Positions 53,014 through 60,994 of a stretch of 64,000 nucleotides of DNA are shown piece after piece (position 1 is the stretch's first letter; each line of letters starts with the position of its first letter). The stretch is from NCBI RefSeq assembly GCF_900129555.1, contig NZ_FQWC01000004.1, positions 1-64,000 on the forward strand, given 5' to 3'. Both the position numbers and the translations under genes were made by a program. The notes beneath the pieces were generated by a model. That model had not been told where the DNA came from and made no database searches. It saw only the letters and a list, made by a program, of their open reading frames with translations. Origin of the DNA: Flavobacterium defluvii (lineage in GTDB: Bacteria > Bacteroidota > Bacteroidia > Flavobacteriales > Flavobacteriaceae).

Positions 53014-53058
53014 GTTTCAAGTTTCAGGCTATGCAACGTGAAACCTGAAACTTGAAAC
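53014..53058. repeat. Word-type hairpin (GTTTCAAG/GTTTCAGG family) between phr and the ABC1 gene
   Basis: GTTTCAAGTTTCAGG (53014-53028) pairs perfectly with CCTGAAACTTGAAAC (53044-53058) across 15 nt. It is the same word family as the hairpin at 16001-16056. It lies between two convergent genes, where it could end transcription, but it has no T-tract. Confidence 0.75.
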
Positions 53059-53065
53059 AACACTT

Positions 53066-54370
53066 TTAATACTTCAAATAATTCTCCACCACAATTTTCG
53101 CTTTCAAGTCAAACATTAAATTATAAAGACCGAAGAAAGTACGGTTCATATAGATAAAGTGTTTAGAACCACGATTCCCGTTCATTTTTTTCAAATTTGT
53201 ATCTTCAGAAAAACGTTTACCTAATTCGGCAATTGCATTGAAGAAAGTTTCATCGGCAAAATCGAAAGTTTCGTTTTGAAACGGTTTGGTGAAAAGTGAT
53301 AACAAATCATGAAACATTTCGGTAAAATATTCTACTTCTGCTGGAGAATCGTCCGGACGAAGAATTTCTAATTCGAATAATTTATTATTAAAGAGCTTTT
53401 CATCCGTAATCACATTTTTATTGATTAACTCAAAATATGGTGTATAAAATTCTTCGGGAATTTGTTTCATACAGCCAAAATCTAAAGCAATCAATTGATT
53501 TTGATCATCAACTAAGAAATTTCCGGGATGCGGATCGGCATGAACTTTTCGCAGAACATGAATTTGATACATATAAAAATCCCAAAGTGCCTGCCCTATT
53601 TTATCGCCAACTTCCTGATCTGTATTTACTGCTGTAAATTCAGAAAGATGAATTCCTGTCATCCAATCCATTGTAATGATTTTCTCTGAAGAAAACTCAG
53701 GATAATAATTTGGGAAAGTGATGTTTTCGATTTTATTACAAGCATCTACAACTTCCTGACTTTGTTTTAATTCTAACAAATAGTTAGTTTCTTCAATCAG
53801 TTTATCTTCAACTTCTTTAAAATATTTATCCGAATCTTTTCCCTGCAGATTAAACATTCTGATGGCAATTGGTTTTACCAAAGCCAAATCAGAAGAAATA
53901 CTATTTGCAACGCCCGGATATTGAATTTTAACGGCTAGTTTTTTATCATTTTTCTTAGCCAGATGTACTTGGCCAATACTTGCCGCATTTACTGAATTTG
54001 GGTTGAATTCGTCAAAAATTTCATAAGGAGTTTTTCCAAAATTGTTTTTGAAGGTTTTTAAAACCAAAGGCGCAGAAAGCGGCGGAACAGAAAATTGCGA
54101 AAGCGAAAATTTCTCCACATAAGCCTGAGGCAGAAAGTTTTTATCCATGCTTAACATCTGCGCTACTTTAAGTGCGCTTCCTTTTAAGCTTTTTAGTCCG
54201 TCGTAAATATCTTCTGCGTTATTTTCGTTTAGTTTATCTCGGGTTAAATCAGGATTTACAACTTTTTCGGCGTAATGTTTAATATAGTTTACACCAATTT
54301 TTGCTCCTGTTTGAACTAGTTTTCCGGCTCTTTCTATTTTTGAGGTCGGAATATAATCGATTGTTTTCAT
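53066..54370 (-). CDS. ABC1/AarF/UbiB-family atypical kinase
   Basis: 434 residues of the UbiB protein-kinase-like family. It shows the KxGQ-like N-terminal helix in altered form (LKGSALKVAQMLSMD), the P-loop-equivalent ASIGQVHLAKK, the catalytic Lys in LAVKIQYPGV, the HADPHPGNFLV loop and LDFGCMKQI. The family supports isoprenoid-quinone synthesis, and plant homologues act in plastid lipid and carotenoid bodies. It is translationally coupled to an upstream TetR gene (4-nt overlap). The promoter region of the pair carries the crt-type palindrome, linking it to the carotenoid regulon. Confidence 0.9.
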   Translation of the reverse strand: MKTIDYIPTSKIERAGKLVQTGAKIGVNYIKHYAEKVVNPDLTRDKLNENNAEDIYDGLKSLKGSALKVAQMLSMDKNFLPQAYVEKFSLSQFSVPPLSAPLVLKTFKNNFGKTPYEIFDEFNPNSVNAASIGQVHLAKKNDKKLAVKIQYPGVANSISSDLALVKPIAIRMFNLQGKDSDKYFKEVEDKLIEETNYLLELKQSQEVVDACNKIENITFPNYYPEFSSEKIITMDWMTGIHLSEFTAVNTDQEVGDKIGQALWDFYMYQIHVLRKVHADPHPGNFLVDDQNQLIALDFGCMKQIPEEFYTPYFELINKNVITDEKLFNNKLFELEILRPDDSPAEVEYFTEMFHDLLSLFTKPFQNETFDFADETFFNAIAELGKRFSEDTNLKKMNGNRGSKHFIYMNRTFFGLYNLMFDLKAKIVVENYLKY

Positions 54371-55029
54371 TGTCTGCTGTATACTTTTTCTTTAAATAGA
54401 AATTTTCCAAAATCTATTAAATGATTCATTGGCGCCACATTCATTAATTCGAATGAAGCATTAACCGATTTTTCGATAAAAATATCTGTTTTTTCAAATG
54501 CTGCAGATTCGTCTTCCATCCAAAATTTAATGGTCATCATTAATTGCAGCCAGGCCGATTCCTGAATGGCTTTTTCCTGAAATTTCTGCAGCTTTTCAAC
54601 TTCTAATCTGTAATCATCAGTCAGAATTTCCGAAACATAATTTTTAAAACTTTCGCGCAGCGTTGTCAGCTGAACTAAATTTTTAAGCGGGTTTCTGTCG
54701 ATTTTAAGCGTTTGTAAAACGTAGCTTCTGTTTGCTGTTAGTATTTCGAAGAAAGTAAAATAGAAACTCAGCATTTTGTTCTTCATATCGTATTGCTGGT
54801 ATTCTTCATTTTTGTGAAGCAGGTTAACTGTGTTTTCAAAAAACAGTCGGAATATTTCTTTTTCTAAACCTTCTAATGTTCCAAAAAAAGAATAAAACTC
54901 CGCTTCGGTAAAATCATTTTCTTTGGCAAAATGATATACTGATTTTGGTTTTTGGCCTTTTTCGAGAACTTCTTCCATATATTTTGAAATGATATCATCT
55001 TTGGTAATTACCTTTTTTTTAGCCGCCAT
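54367..55029 (-). CDS. TetR-family transcriptional regulator
   Basis: 220 residues. The N-terminal helix-turn-helix region (about 8-55; DDIISKYMEEVLEKGQKPKSVYHFAKENDFTEAEFYSFFGT) is followed by an all-helical ligand/dimer domain, as in TetR relatives. Its stop overlaps the ABC1 start by 4 nt, so the two proteins are made together. The 98-bp divergent gap to the TIGR01777 gene contains the 32-bp palindrome found at crtI; the palindrome could in principle be its own site, but the same motif at the MerR/B12 gene argues otherwise. Confidence 0.85.
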   Translation of the reverse strand: MAAKKKVITKDDIISKYMEEVLEKGQKPKSVYHFAKENDFTEAEFYSFFGTLEGLEKEIFRLFFENTVNLLHKNEEYQQYDMKNKMLSFYFTFFEILTANRSYVLQTLKIDRNPLKNLVQLTTLRESFKNYVSEILTDDYRLEVEKLQKFQEKAIQESAWLQLMMTIKFWMEDESAAFEKTDIFIEKSVNASFELMNVAPMNHLIDFGKFLFKEKVYSRQ

Positions 55030-55065
55030 TTTATTAAAATTTAGAATTTGCCATAAAGGTAAACA

Positions 55066-55097
55066 TTGTTTAAGTATCTTTACTAATCCTTAAACAA
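55066..55097. promoter_or_regulatory. Shared palindromic operator between TetR-ABC1 and TIGR01777 genes
   Basis: TTGTTTAA (55066-55073)-N16-TTAAACAA (55090-55097), extended inward by one G/C pair. Arm sequence and 16-nt spacing equal the crtI site (48059-48090) exactly. Inside lies TATCTTTA (55075-55082), one base off the -7 consensus for the rightward gene; leftward TACCTTTA (55054-55061, minus strand) is a similar near-match for TetR. Confidence 0.65.
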
Positions 55098-55127
55098 GAT
55101 ACACTGTTAAATATATTATAAACTATT

Positions 55128-56039
55128 ATGTCTCAAAATGTTCTATTAACCGGCGGAAGCGGATTCATTGGAAATTATTTAACCAATATTCTAATTGGTG
55201 CCGGATATTCTGTATCTGTTTTGAGCCGTTCTGATAAAGAAAATACATCAGAAATCACATATTATAAATGGGATTTAAACAAGAATTATATTGATGAAAA
55301 TGCAGTTTTAAATGCTGATTTTATCATTCATCTTGCCGGCGAAGGAATTGTAGAAAAACGATGGACAGAAAAAAGAAAGAAAGCAATTTTGCAAAGCCGC
55401 ACTAAACCTATTGATTTAATTTATTCTGTTTTAGAAAAACATGACAAAAAGTTAAATGGTTTTGTTTCGGCTTCGGCGGTAGGAATTTATGGTGCTGTTA
55501 CGAGTCATAAAATCTGTACAGAAGAAACGCCTCCAGCAAATGATTTTTTGGGGACAACCTGCCAGATTTGGGAAAAGGCTTCAGATAAAATTGAAAATTT
55601 GGGCATTCGAACCGTAAAAATCCGAACAGCAATTGTTTTAGGAAAAGACGAAGGTTTTTTAAAAAAAATAAATCCTGGCTTTAAATCGGGATTTGGAGCG
55701 GTTTTAGGAACCGGAAAACAATATCTACCCTGGATTCATGTCGAAGACTTATGCCAAATATATTGCAAAGCCATTGCTGACAACAAAATGCATGGCCCAT
55801 ATAATGCGGCTGTGACAGATAACACTACAAATTCGAGGTTCTCTAAAATACTGGCTGCATTATACGGATATGCTATCTGGCTCCCTAAAATTCCGTCATT
55901 TTTGCTGAGAATTGTTTTGGGCGAAATGAGCGAAGCCATTTTAACAGGGCAAAGGGTATCATCTGAAAAAATACAAAAAACGGGATTTGAATTTCAATTT
56001 ACCGATCTTGAAAAAGCGCTTATAGCAAGTATTAACTAA
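55128..56039 (+). CDS. TIGR01777-family NAD(P)-dependent epimerase/dehydratase-like protein
   Basis: 303 residues of the extended SDR type: Rossmann motif TGGSGFIGNYL at the N-terminus, HLAGEGIVEKRWTEKRKKAIL, SASAVGIYG with the SDR Ser and Tyr, PWIHVEDLCQ, and the C-terminal DUF1731-like part (LPKIPSFLLRIVLGEMSEAILTGQRVSSEKIQKTGF). The family has no firmly proven substrate; members co-occur with photolyase and SRPBCC genes. The upstream crt-type palindrome supports light-linked control. Confidence 0.92.
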   Translation: MSQNVLLTGGSGFIGNYLTNILIGAGYSVSVLSRSDKENTSEITYYKWDLNKNYIDENAVLNADFIIHLAGEGIVEKRWTEKRKKAILQSRTKPIDLIYSVLEKHDKKLNGFVSASAVGIYGAVTSHKICTEETPPANDFLGTTCQIWEKASDKIENLGIRTVKIRTAIVLGKDEGFLKKINPGFKSGFGAVLGTGKQYLPWIHVEDLCQIYCKAIADNKMHGPYNAAVTDNTTNSRFSKILAALYGYAIWLPKIPSFLLRIVLGEMSEAILTGQRVSSEKIQKTGFEFQFTDLEKALIASIN

Positions 56040-56055
56040 ATTGTTTTAGAAAAGT

Positions 56056-56625
56056 TTATTTCAAAGTCACGTATTTCATTTCTTCACTCTGCACAACGCC
56101 TAATAAATTGGTATTGGCTGTTTTTGAAATTTTACTAGCCACCATACTTGGTATGGCAATATTAAAATCTGAAACTGAAATTGGGTAATTGCACGAAATT
56201 TGTATCCCTTCCGGCACTTTTTTTATTAAAGCTTTCATTTCGATTATTTTCGATTTTCCGTGCAGATATAGCTTTCCTATTACATCAAATTCTTTTTCAA
56301 TTTCATCAATATCTTTTAAATCAAATTTTTGAATTTTGCCTTTAAAAACAGCTTTTGGATAGCGATGGCTTTCAATATAATTTTCGTTAAAATGTTCCTG
56401 CATTAAGTCCATTTTAAAGCGAAAATCTTTGATTACAACAGTACAGGTTAATGTACTGGTTTCTGGCTCAAGAACAACGGTCCCGAGTTTGTTTACTGCT
56501 TTTACTTCTTCAAAAAAAGGAACAGAAGCTTCAAAATTTACAACTGCCGTAGTGGTTTTAAATTTATCTTGGGCAAGTAATGAAAATGCAGTAAAAAATA
56601 AAATAAGCAATGTAGTTCTTTTCAT
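56056..56625 (-). CDS. YceI-family periplasmic lipid-binding protein
   Basis: 189 residues from the Met at 56625 (MKRTTLLILFFTAFSLLAQ, signal peptide); two earlier Met codons lie 4 and 3 codons upstream. The body is the YceI lipocalin-like barrel (TTAVVNFEASVPFFEEV, YIESHRYPKAVFKGKIQKFDL, GKLYLHGKSKIIEMKALI). YceI folds bind polyisoprenoids in known structures, a possible link to the neighbouring carotenoid genes. A single TTGTTTAA half-site lies at 56638-56645 (minus strand) without its partner arm. Confidence 0.88.
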   Translation of the reverse strand: MKRTTLLILFFTAFSLLAQDKFKTTTAVVNFEASVPFFEEVKAVNKLGTVVLEPETSTLTCTVVIKDFRFKMDLMQEHFNENYIESHRYPKAVFKGKIQKFDLKDIDEIEKEFDVIGKLYLHGKSKIIEMKALIKKVPEGIQISCNYPISVSDFNIAIPSMVASKISKTANTNLLGVVQSEEMKYVTLK

Positions 56626-56637
56626 AATCGTCATCAA

Positions 56638-57416
56638 TTAAACAATTATGTCATTCTATTTTAAAGAAGAGAATTACAGTTTTAAAAAATAGAACGGCAG
56701 TATTCCGTGAAAAATTCTATAACCTAATGATTATACTTAAAGTTACGAAATTTACAAACGTAATGTTACTGAACTAATGCTAAATATTTGTGAATGTTTT
56801 TTGTTTGTGAAATGATGATTGTGAGATGTGAAATGTAAAGTCCCTACGGGACAAAATATTGATGTGCGAAATGACTTTTTCAACCGATATGTAATCTCTA
56901 CGAGATTTTTTTTGGTATTGAAATATATGGGTAATGTTTCTAAGGGACAAAATGTTGATGCCCGAAATACTTTTTCACCTATATATAATCTCTACGAGAT
57001 TTTTTTGGTATTGAAATATATGGGTAATTTCCTTACGGGACAAATGTTGATGCCCGAAATGACTTTTTCACCTATATGTATGTAATCTCTACAAGATTTT
57101 TTTGATAATGAAATATTATGGGTAAAAGTCCCTACGGGACAAAATATTGATGTGCGAAATGACTTTTCACCTATATGTATGTAATCTCTACGAGATTTTT
57201 TTGATAATGAAATATTATGGGTAAAAGTCCCTACGGGACAAAATATTGATGTGCGAAATGACTTTTTCAACCGATATGTAATTCTTAGCAGAATATTTTC
57301 TAAAAAATGACATTATGAAGAAATATCTCGTAGAGATTACATATCGGTAGAAAAATATTGTCAATAACGAAAATGTCCCGTAGGGACTTCATATTCATTA
57401 TTATAATTCATCTATT
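56638..57416. other. Gene-free region hosting the hairpin array
   Basis: The left part (56638-56835) is AT-rich and featureless. From about 56836 to 57390 it is filled by the tandem hairpin array described separately. Open frames through it simply translate the repeats and are not genes. Confidence 0.7.
56836..57390. repeat. Array of five direct plus one inverted ~95-bp units with two mini-hairpins each
   Basis: Each unit has GTCCC-tac-GGGAC, then ATTGATGTGCGAAATGAC, then AATCTC-tac-GAGATT and an A/T-rich tail with TATGGGTAA. First hairpins start at 56840, 56936, 57029, 57128 and 57227 (steps 96, 93, 99, 99). In unit two GTCCC is mutated, and in unit five the second hairpin is replaced by a different one (ATTCT-tagc-AGAAT). 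The sixth unit is reversed: CTC-gta-GAG at about 57327-57335 and GTCCC-gta-GGGAC at 57375-57387. Whole units are conserved, so it is not repeat/spacer CRISPR. Confidence 0.9.
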
Positions 57417-57812
57417 TTATTCATGAACTGGTGTACAAATCTCCAATAAAAAACCATCGGTATCTCTAACATACGCTACAACTTGTCCCCAAGGTTTTTT
57501 CTTTGGTTCTGAAACTAAAACAGCTCCAAAAGAAGTTGCTTTTTGTACAAATTCTCCAACATCTTCGGTTATAAAACCTAATTCGATTGCAAATGGTTTG
57601 TCTTCTAAACTGCTTTCGATAAAACCTTCGCTTAAGTTTTGTGATGCCAGTTTTTTTGATGCAAACGAAAGTGTAGTTTCGCCTGTACTTAATTCTCCGT
57701 AATCATTATCAGGGCTTATAAACTTCCTTTCAAACCCAAATGCGTTTTCATAAAACTCTATTGATTTTTCTACGTCTTCGACGTATAAAATTGTATATCC
57801 AAATTTTACCAT
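57417..57812 (-). CDS. VOC-superfamily (glyoxalase/bleomycin-resistance-like) protein
   Basis: 131 residues with the two beta-alpha-beta-beta-beta modules of vicinal oxygen chelate proteins: MVKFGYTILYVEDVEKSIEFYENAFGFERKF in the first and AIELGFITEDVGEFVQKATSFGAVLV, then DTDGFLLEIC, in the second. The terminal Glu of LLEIC is a likely metal ligand. Substrate unknown; the lineage is often labelled glyoxalase. It is preceded by the thioesterase gene (41 nt) in the same direction. Confidence 0.88.
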   Translation of the reverse strand: MVKFGYTILYVEDVEKSIEFYENAFGFERKFISPDNDYGELSTGETTLSFASKKLASQNLSEGFIESSLEDKPFAIELGFITEDVGEFVQKATSFGAVLVSEPKKKPWGQVVAYVRDTDGFLLEICTPVHE

Positions 57813-57853
57813 GATTTCTCTATTTAATGTGATTTAAATAAAGATAGGAAAAT

Positions 57854-58402
57854 TTAGCTGATTTCCAGAAGCACATTGTATTTATCTAAGCTTGCCAAAT
57901 CTTCGATAGAATTTACATTGGCAATTTTTTCGTGTTCTTCGACTTCTTTACGAACTTCTATGTGTTTAATTGCTTTTCTAAAACGTCGAACCTCATCTAA
58001 ATTTGATAAAATTAATCCAGGGACCTGAACACTTTTTCCTTCTTTGTCTTTGGCAACCATTGTAAAATAAGACGAATTACAATGTTTGATTACTCCGGTC
58101 TGAATATTTTCTGCTTCAACGCGAATACCTACGATCATAGAACTTCTCCCTACATAATTTACCGATGCTTTCATGGTAACCAATTCTCCAACTTCAATTG
58201 GTTTAAGAAAATTTACGGTGTCAACTGAAGCTGTTACACAATAATTACCGCTAAATTTTGATGCCGAAGCAAACGCAATCTGATCAAGTAATTGTAAAAT
58301 ATATCCTCCGTGAATTTTACCGCTAAAATTGGTATGCGACGGAAGCATTAGTTCTGATATACTAATTTTTGAAGATGAAACGGGTTTAAAATCTGCAGTC
58401 AT
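57854..58402 (-). CDS. Acyl-CoA thioesterase (hotdog fold, YciA/BFIT-like)
   Basis: 182 residues. The hotdog domain (about 12-130) has the signature SELMLPSHTNFSGKIHGGYILQLLDQIAFASASKFSG, followed by TASVDTVNFLKPIEVGELVTMKASVNYVGRSSMIVGIRVEAE. It hydrolyses acyl-CoA esters in the cytoplasm; chain-length preference cannot be told. The helical C-terminal extension (RRFRKAIKHIEVRKEVEEHEK) is unremarkable for the family. It lies between rmuC and the VOC gene, all leftward. Confidence 0.9.
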   Translation of the reverse strand: MTADFKPVSSSKISISELMLPSHTNFSGKIHGGYILQLLDQIAFASASKFSGNYCVTASVDTVNFLKPIEVGELVTMKASVNYVGRSSMIVGIRVEAENIQTGVIKHCNSSYFTMVAKDKEGKSVQVPGLILSNLDEVRRFRKAIKHIEVRKEVEEHEKIANVNSIEDLASLDKYNVLLEIS

Positions 58403-58439
58403 GTTTTTTTTTGTTTTTGGAATAATTTGGTATTTTATT

Positions 58440-59813
58440 TTAACTCAACAATTCGTTTTCATCAGAGTTTAAAGCTCTGTTGATTATATTTTCCGGAAGT
58501 GATTTCTTGGCCTTTGCTCCCATTTTTTTCAATCTTTCTACACTCGAAATCAGGTTTCCTTTTCCGTCAACGAGTTTGTTCATTGCGCTTTCATATTCTG
58601 TTTTGGTGTCTTTTATTTTGTTTCCAATTTTTACCAAGTCGACTACAAAACCTTCAAACTTGTCGTATAAAGCTCCGGCTTGTCTGGCAATTTCAAAAGC
58701 ATTTTCCTGTTGTTTTTGATTGGCCCACATACTGTCGATAGTTCTTAAAGTTGCCAATAAAGTACTTGGCGTAACAATTACAATATTTCTGTCAAAAGCT
58801 TTATTATATAAAGTAGAATCTTCGTTTAATGCAATAGCAAATGCGGGCTCAATTGGAATAAAAAGCAGAACAAAATCCGGACTTTCTATTTGATATAAAT
58901 CATGATAATTTTTGTTTCCGAGCTGTTCTACGTGACGTTTAATGGATAAAACATGTTCTTTTAACAAATCAGCTTTTAATAAATCAGTTTCTTCATTTAC
59001 CCATTTTTCATAAGCAACAAGAGAAACTTTAGAGTCGACAATCATTTTTTTTCCGTCAGGCAAGTTGATGACAACATCTGGAAAAACACGATTTCCATCT
59101 GCATTGACAAAACTTTGCTGTACTTCATATTCACGGCCTTTTTCCAGACCTGATTTTTCGAGAACACGCTCTAAAACAAGTTCACCCCAATTTCCCTGCA
59201 TTTTGCTGTCGCCTTTTAATGCTTTTGTAAGGTTTAAAGTTTCTTTACTCATTTGAGCGTTCATTTCGCTTAAACCAATAATCTGCTGGCGGAGTGCGGC
59301 GTGATAATTGATACTTTCTTTATGTGTCTGATCTACTTTTTGTTCAAATATGTGAATTTTATCCTGAAGCGGCAACAGGATGTTTTTCATATTTTCACTA
59401 TTTTGCTCGGTGAATTTAGCCGATTTTTCTTCGAGAATTTTATTTGCCAGATTTTCAAATTCTTTGGTAAATTTTTCCTGAAGCTCATTTATTTCGCTTT
59501 TTTGTTCTTTATGGCGTTCCCATAAGTTTTCAAAATCAACTTCTTTTTTAGAAAGCTGAATAGCCAGACTGTCTTTCTCTGTTCGAATATTTTCTTTTTC
59601 GGAGTTAGATAATTGAAGCTGTTTTTGAAAAGTGATTCTTTCCATTTCAAATTGTTCTTTCTGCAGTTGCAGCTGATTTGCATTTGCATTAAGTCTTTCT
59701 TCTAAACTTACTTTTTCTGATTGAAAACGAGCAGAAAACAACATTTTTCCTAAGTATATCCCAAGAAACAAGGCAATTACAAAAGCCAATAAAAGTGGAA
59801 GAAATTCTAACAT
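58440..59813 (-). CDS. rmuC: DNA recombination protein RmuC
   Basis: 457 residues from the Met at 59813 (MLEFLPLLLAFVIALFLGIYLG), an N-terminal membrane anchor; a longer frame to 59933 adds an unlikely extension. A long coiled coil follows (about 30-190), then the RmuC nuclease-like domain (about 220-390; QGNWGELVLERVLEKSGLEKGREYE, VFPDVVINLPDGKKMIVDSKVSLVAYE, FVLLFIPIEPAFAIAL). The Asp and DSK motif fit the PD-(D/E)xK-like core. In E. coli it limits inversions at short repeats. Confidence 0.92.
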   Translation of the reverse strand: MLEFLPLLLAFVIALFLGIYLGKMLFSARFQSEKVSLEERLNANANQLQLQKEQFEMERITFQKQLQLSNSEKENIRTEKDSLAIQLSKKEVDFENLWERHKEQKSEINELQEKFTKEFENLANKILEEKSAKFTEQNSENMKNILLPLQDKIHIFEQKVDQTHKESINYHAALRQQIIGLSEMNAQMSKETLNLTKALKGDSKMQGNWGELVLERVLEKSGLEKGREYEVQQSFVNADGNRVFPDVVINLPDGKKMIVDSKVSLVAYEKWVNEETDLLKADLLKEHVLSIKRHVEQLGNKNYHDLYQIESPDFVLLFIPIEPAFAIALNEDSTLYNKAFDRNIVIVTPSTLLATLRTIDSMWANQKQQENAFEIARQAGALYDKFEGFVVDLVKIGNKIKDTKTEYESAMNKLVDGKGNLISSVERLKKMGAKAKKSLPENIINRALNSDENELLS

Positions 59814-59983
59814 ATCTAAGTTTATTTTAAGTAAAATTAGGCAATAATACGTAGTACCTGATTTTAAAATTGAAATTTCACGAATTACTATCAATTCTAA
59901 ATTAAATAAACATATTTTTTGTGTTATACGCAACCATTTTAAAAGTGTGTCATCTACAAGATATAACCTATTAAAAAATAATC

Positions 59984-60841
59984 ATGAAAAAATTAATGTT
60001 GAGTTTATTTATAGCTTTTGGATTTAGTGCCTGCTCACTTAGCAACGACGACCTGAATGTTGATTGCGGAACAAATGCAGATTTACCATTTTCTGGCGTT
60101 CCAATTTTATGTAACTATAGTGTAAAAACTTTACCAAATAATCCGAGTGCACTTATCATAAGTTCTCAGGAAAAGATGGATCTTTATTTTACTAAACATG
60201 AAAATACTTGTACAGTTGCGAGCGATCCTGTAATCGATTATAGTAAATACTATATGGTTGCACTTTTTGCCGGGGCTAAACCTACAAATGGCTATGCAAT
60301 AAAAATTACATCAATTACTGAAAACAACTGCGAAATCATTATTAATTTTTATGAAAAAGGACCGCAGACAGGCGAAACTTTAACGCAGACTCCAACTTAC
60401 CCAACCGATTTTATTTTGATTCCAAAAACGGCAAAAGGAATTTTGTTTAACAGAACTAACGAGAGTCCTGATAATATTGTAATTGGAAATTTTGGAACAA
60501 CAAACGACTTTTTTCAGATCAATGATTACAATATTTTAAAATTCTTAGGCGTAAGTGTTAACAACTACGAATTTGAGCAGTATAAATACAATGCAAAAAC
60601 GGTAAGAAGTGAATATACATTGTTCTCTAAAAATATTCCTGCAGAAATCTTAGCAATTAAAGGTCAGACTAAAACGTATGGTACGCCAAATTCTGCGGGT
60701 CAGGGTGGTGTTTATTTTGAACTTCATCAAGGTATAACAGTAACTAAAATTTACATTGACAATAATGACACCGCTGATCAAAGCAGCGAAATAAAAGCTT
60801 TCAAAATGGCTATTAAATCAAAAATTAACAATTTAAAATAA
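59984..60841 (+). CDS. Lipoprotein with PrcB-like C-terminal domains
   Basis: 285 residues. The signal MKKLMLSLFIAFGFSAC gives lipidation at C17. The region at about 60-145 (IISSQEKMDLYFTKHENTC, YYMVALFAGAKPTNGYAIKITSITENNCEIIINFYEKGP) matches the PrcB C-terminal pattern, named after the Treponema dentilysin complex subunit. The rest (about 160-285) is a less defined beta-rich domain. It probably sits in the periplasm or on the outer membrane; role unknown. A 10-bp hairpin (AAGCCTTTTGT/ACAAAAGGTTT, about 60852-60888) follows the gene. Confidence 0.8.
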   Translation: MKKLMLSLFIAFGFSACSLSNDDLNVDCGTNADLPFSGVPILCNYSVKTLPNNPSALIISSQEKMDLYFTKHENTCTVASDPVIDYSKYYMVALFAGAKPTNGYAIKITSITENNCEIIINFYEKGPQTGETLTQTPTYPTDFILIPKTAKGILFNRTNESPDNIVIGNFGTTNDFFQINDYNILKFLGVSVNNYEFEQYKYNAKTVRSEYTLFSKNIPAEILAIKGQTKTYGTPNSAGQGGVYFELHQGITVTKIYIDNNDTADQSSEIKAFKMAIKSKINNLK

Positions 60842-60946
60842 ACAGTTTACTAAGCCTTTTGTTTCTTGACACCAAGTGACAAAAGGTTTGATAATCAAAA
60901 ACTAACACAAAATACCGCTAGTTCTGACTCTTTACAAAAGATAGTT

Positions 60947-60972
60947 TTGTAAACATATAAGAACTATTTTTG
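60947..60972 (+). promoter_or_regulatory. Candidate promoter of the ECF sigma gene
   Basis: TATTTTTG (60965-60972) fits the -7 consensus; TTG (60947-60949) is 15 nt away, shorter than usual. The TTG start codon of the sigma gene is 22 nt downstream, which supports that start. Confidence 0.45.
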
Positions 60973-60994
60973 CAAAACCAAATTAATCCATTTT

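Noticed and set aside
56638..56645. A carotenoid-type operator at the YceI gene
   Set aside because: Only one arm (TTAAACAA) is present; no partner at N16.
56828..57270. Repetitive frames on both strands in the hairpin array
   Set aside because: They are translations of the repeat units (for example recurring FCPVGTFTHNI) with no independent coding evidence.
56836..57390. A CRISPR array
   Set aside because: The whole ~95-bp unit is conserved rather than a short repeat with variable spacers, one unit is inverted, and no cas genes are present.
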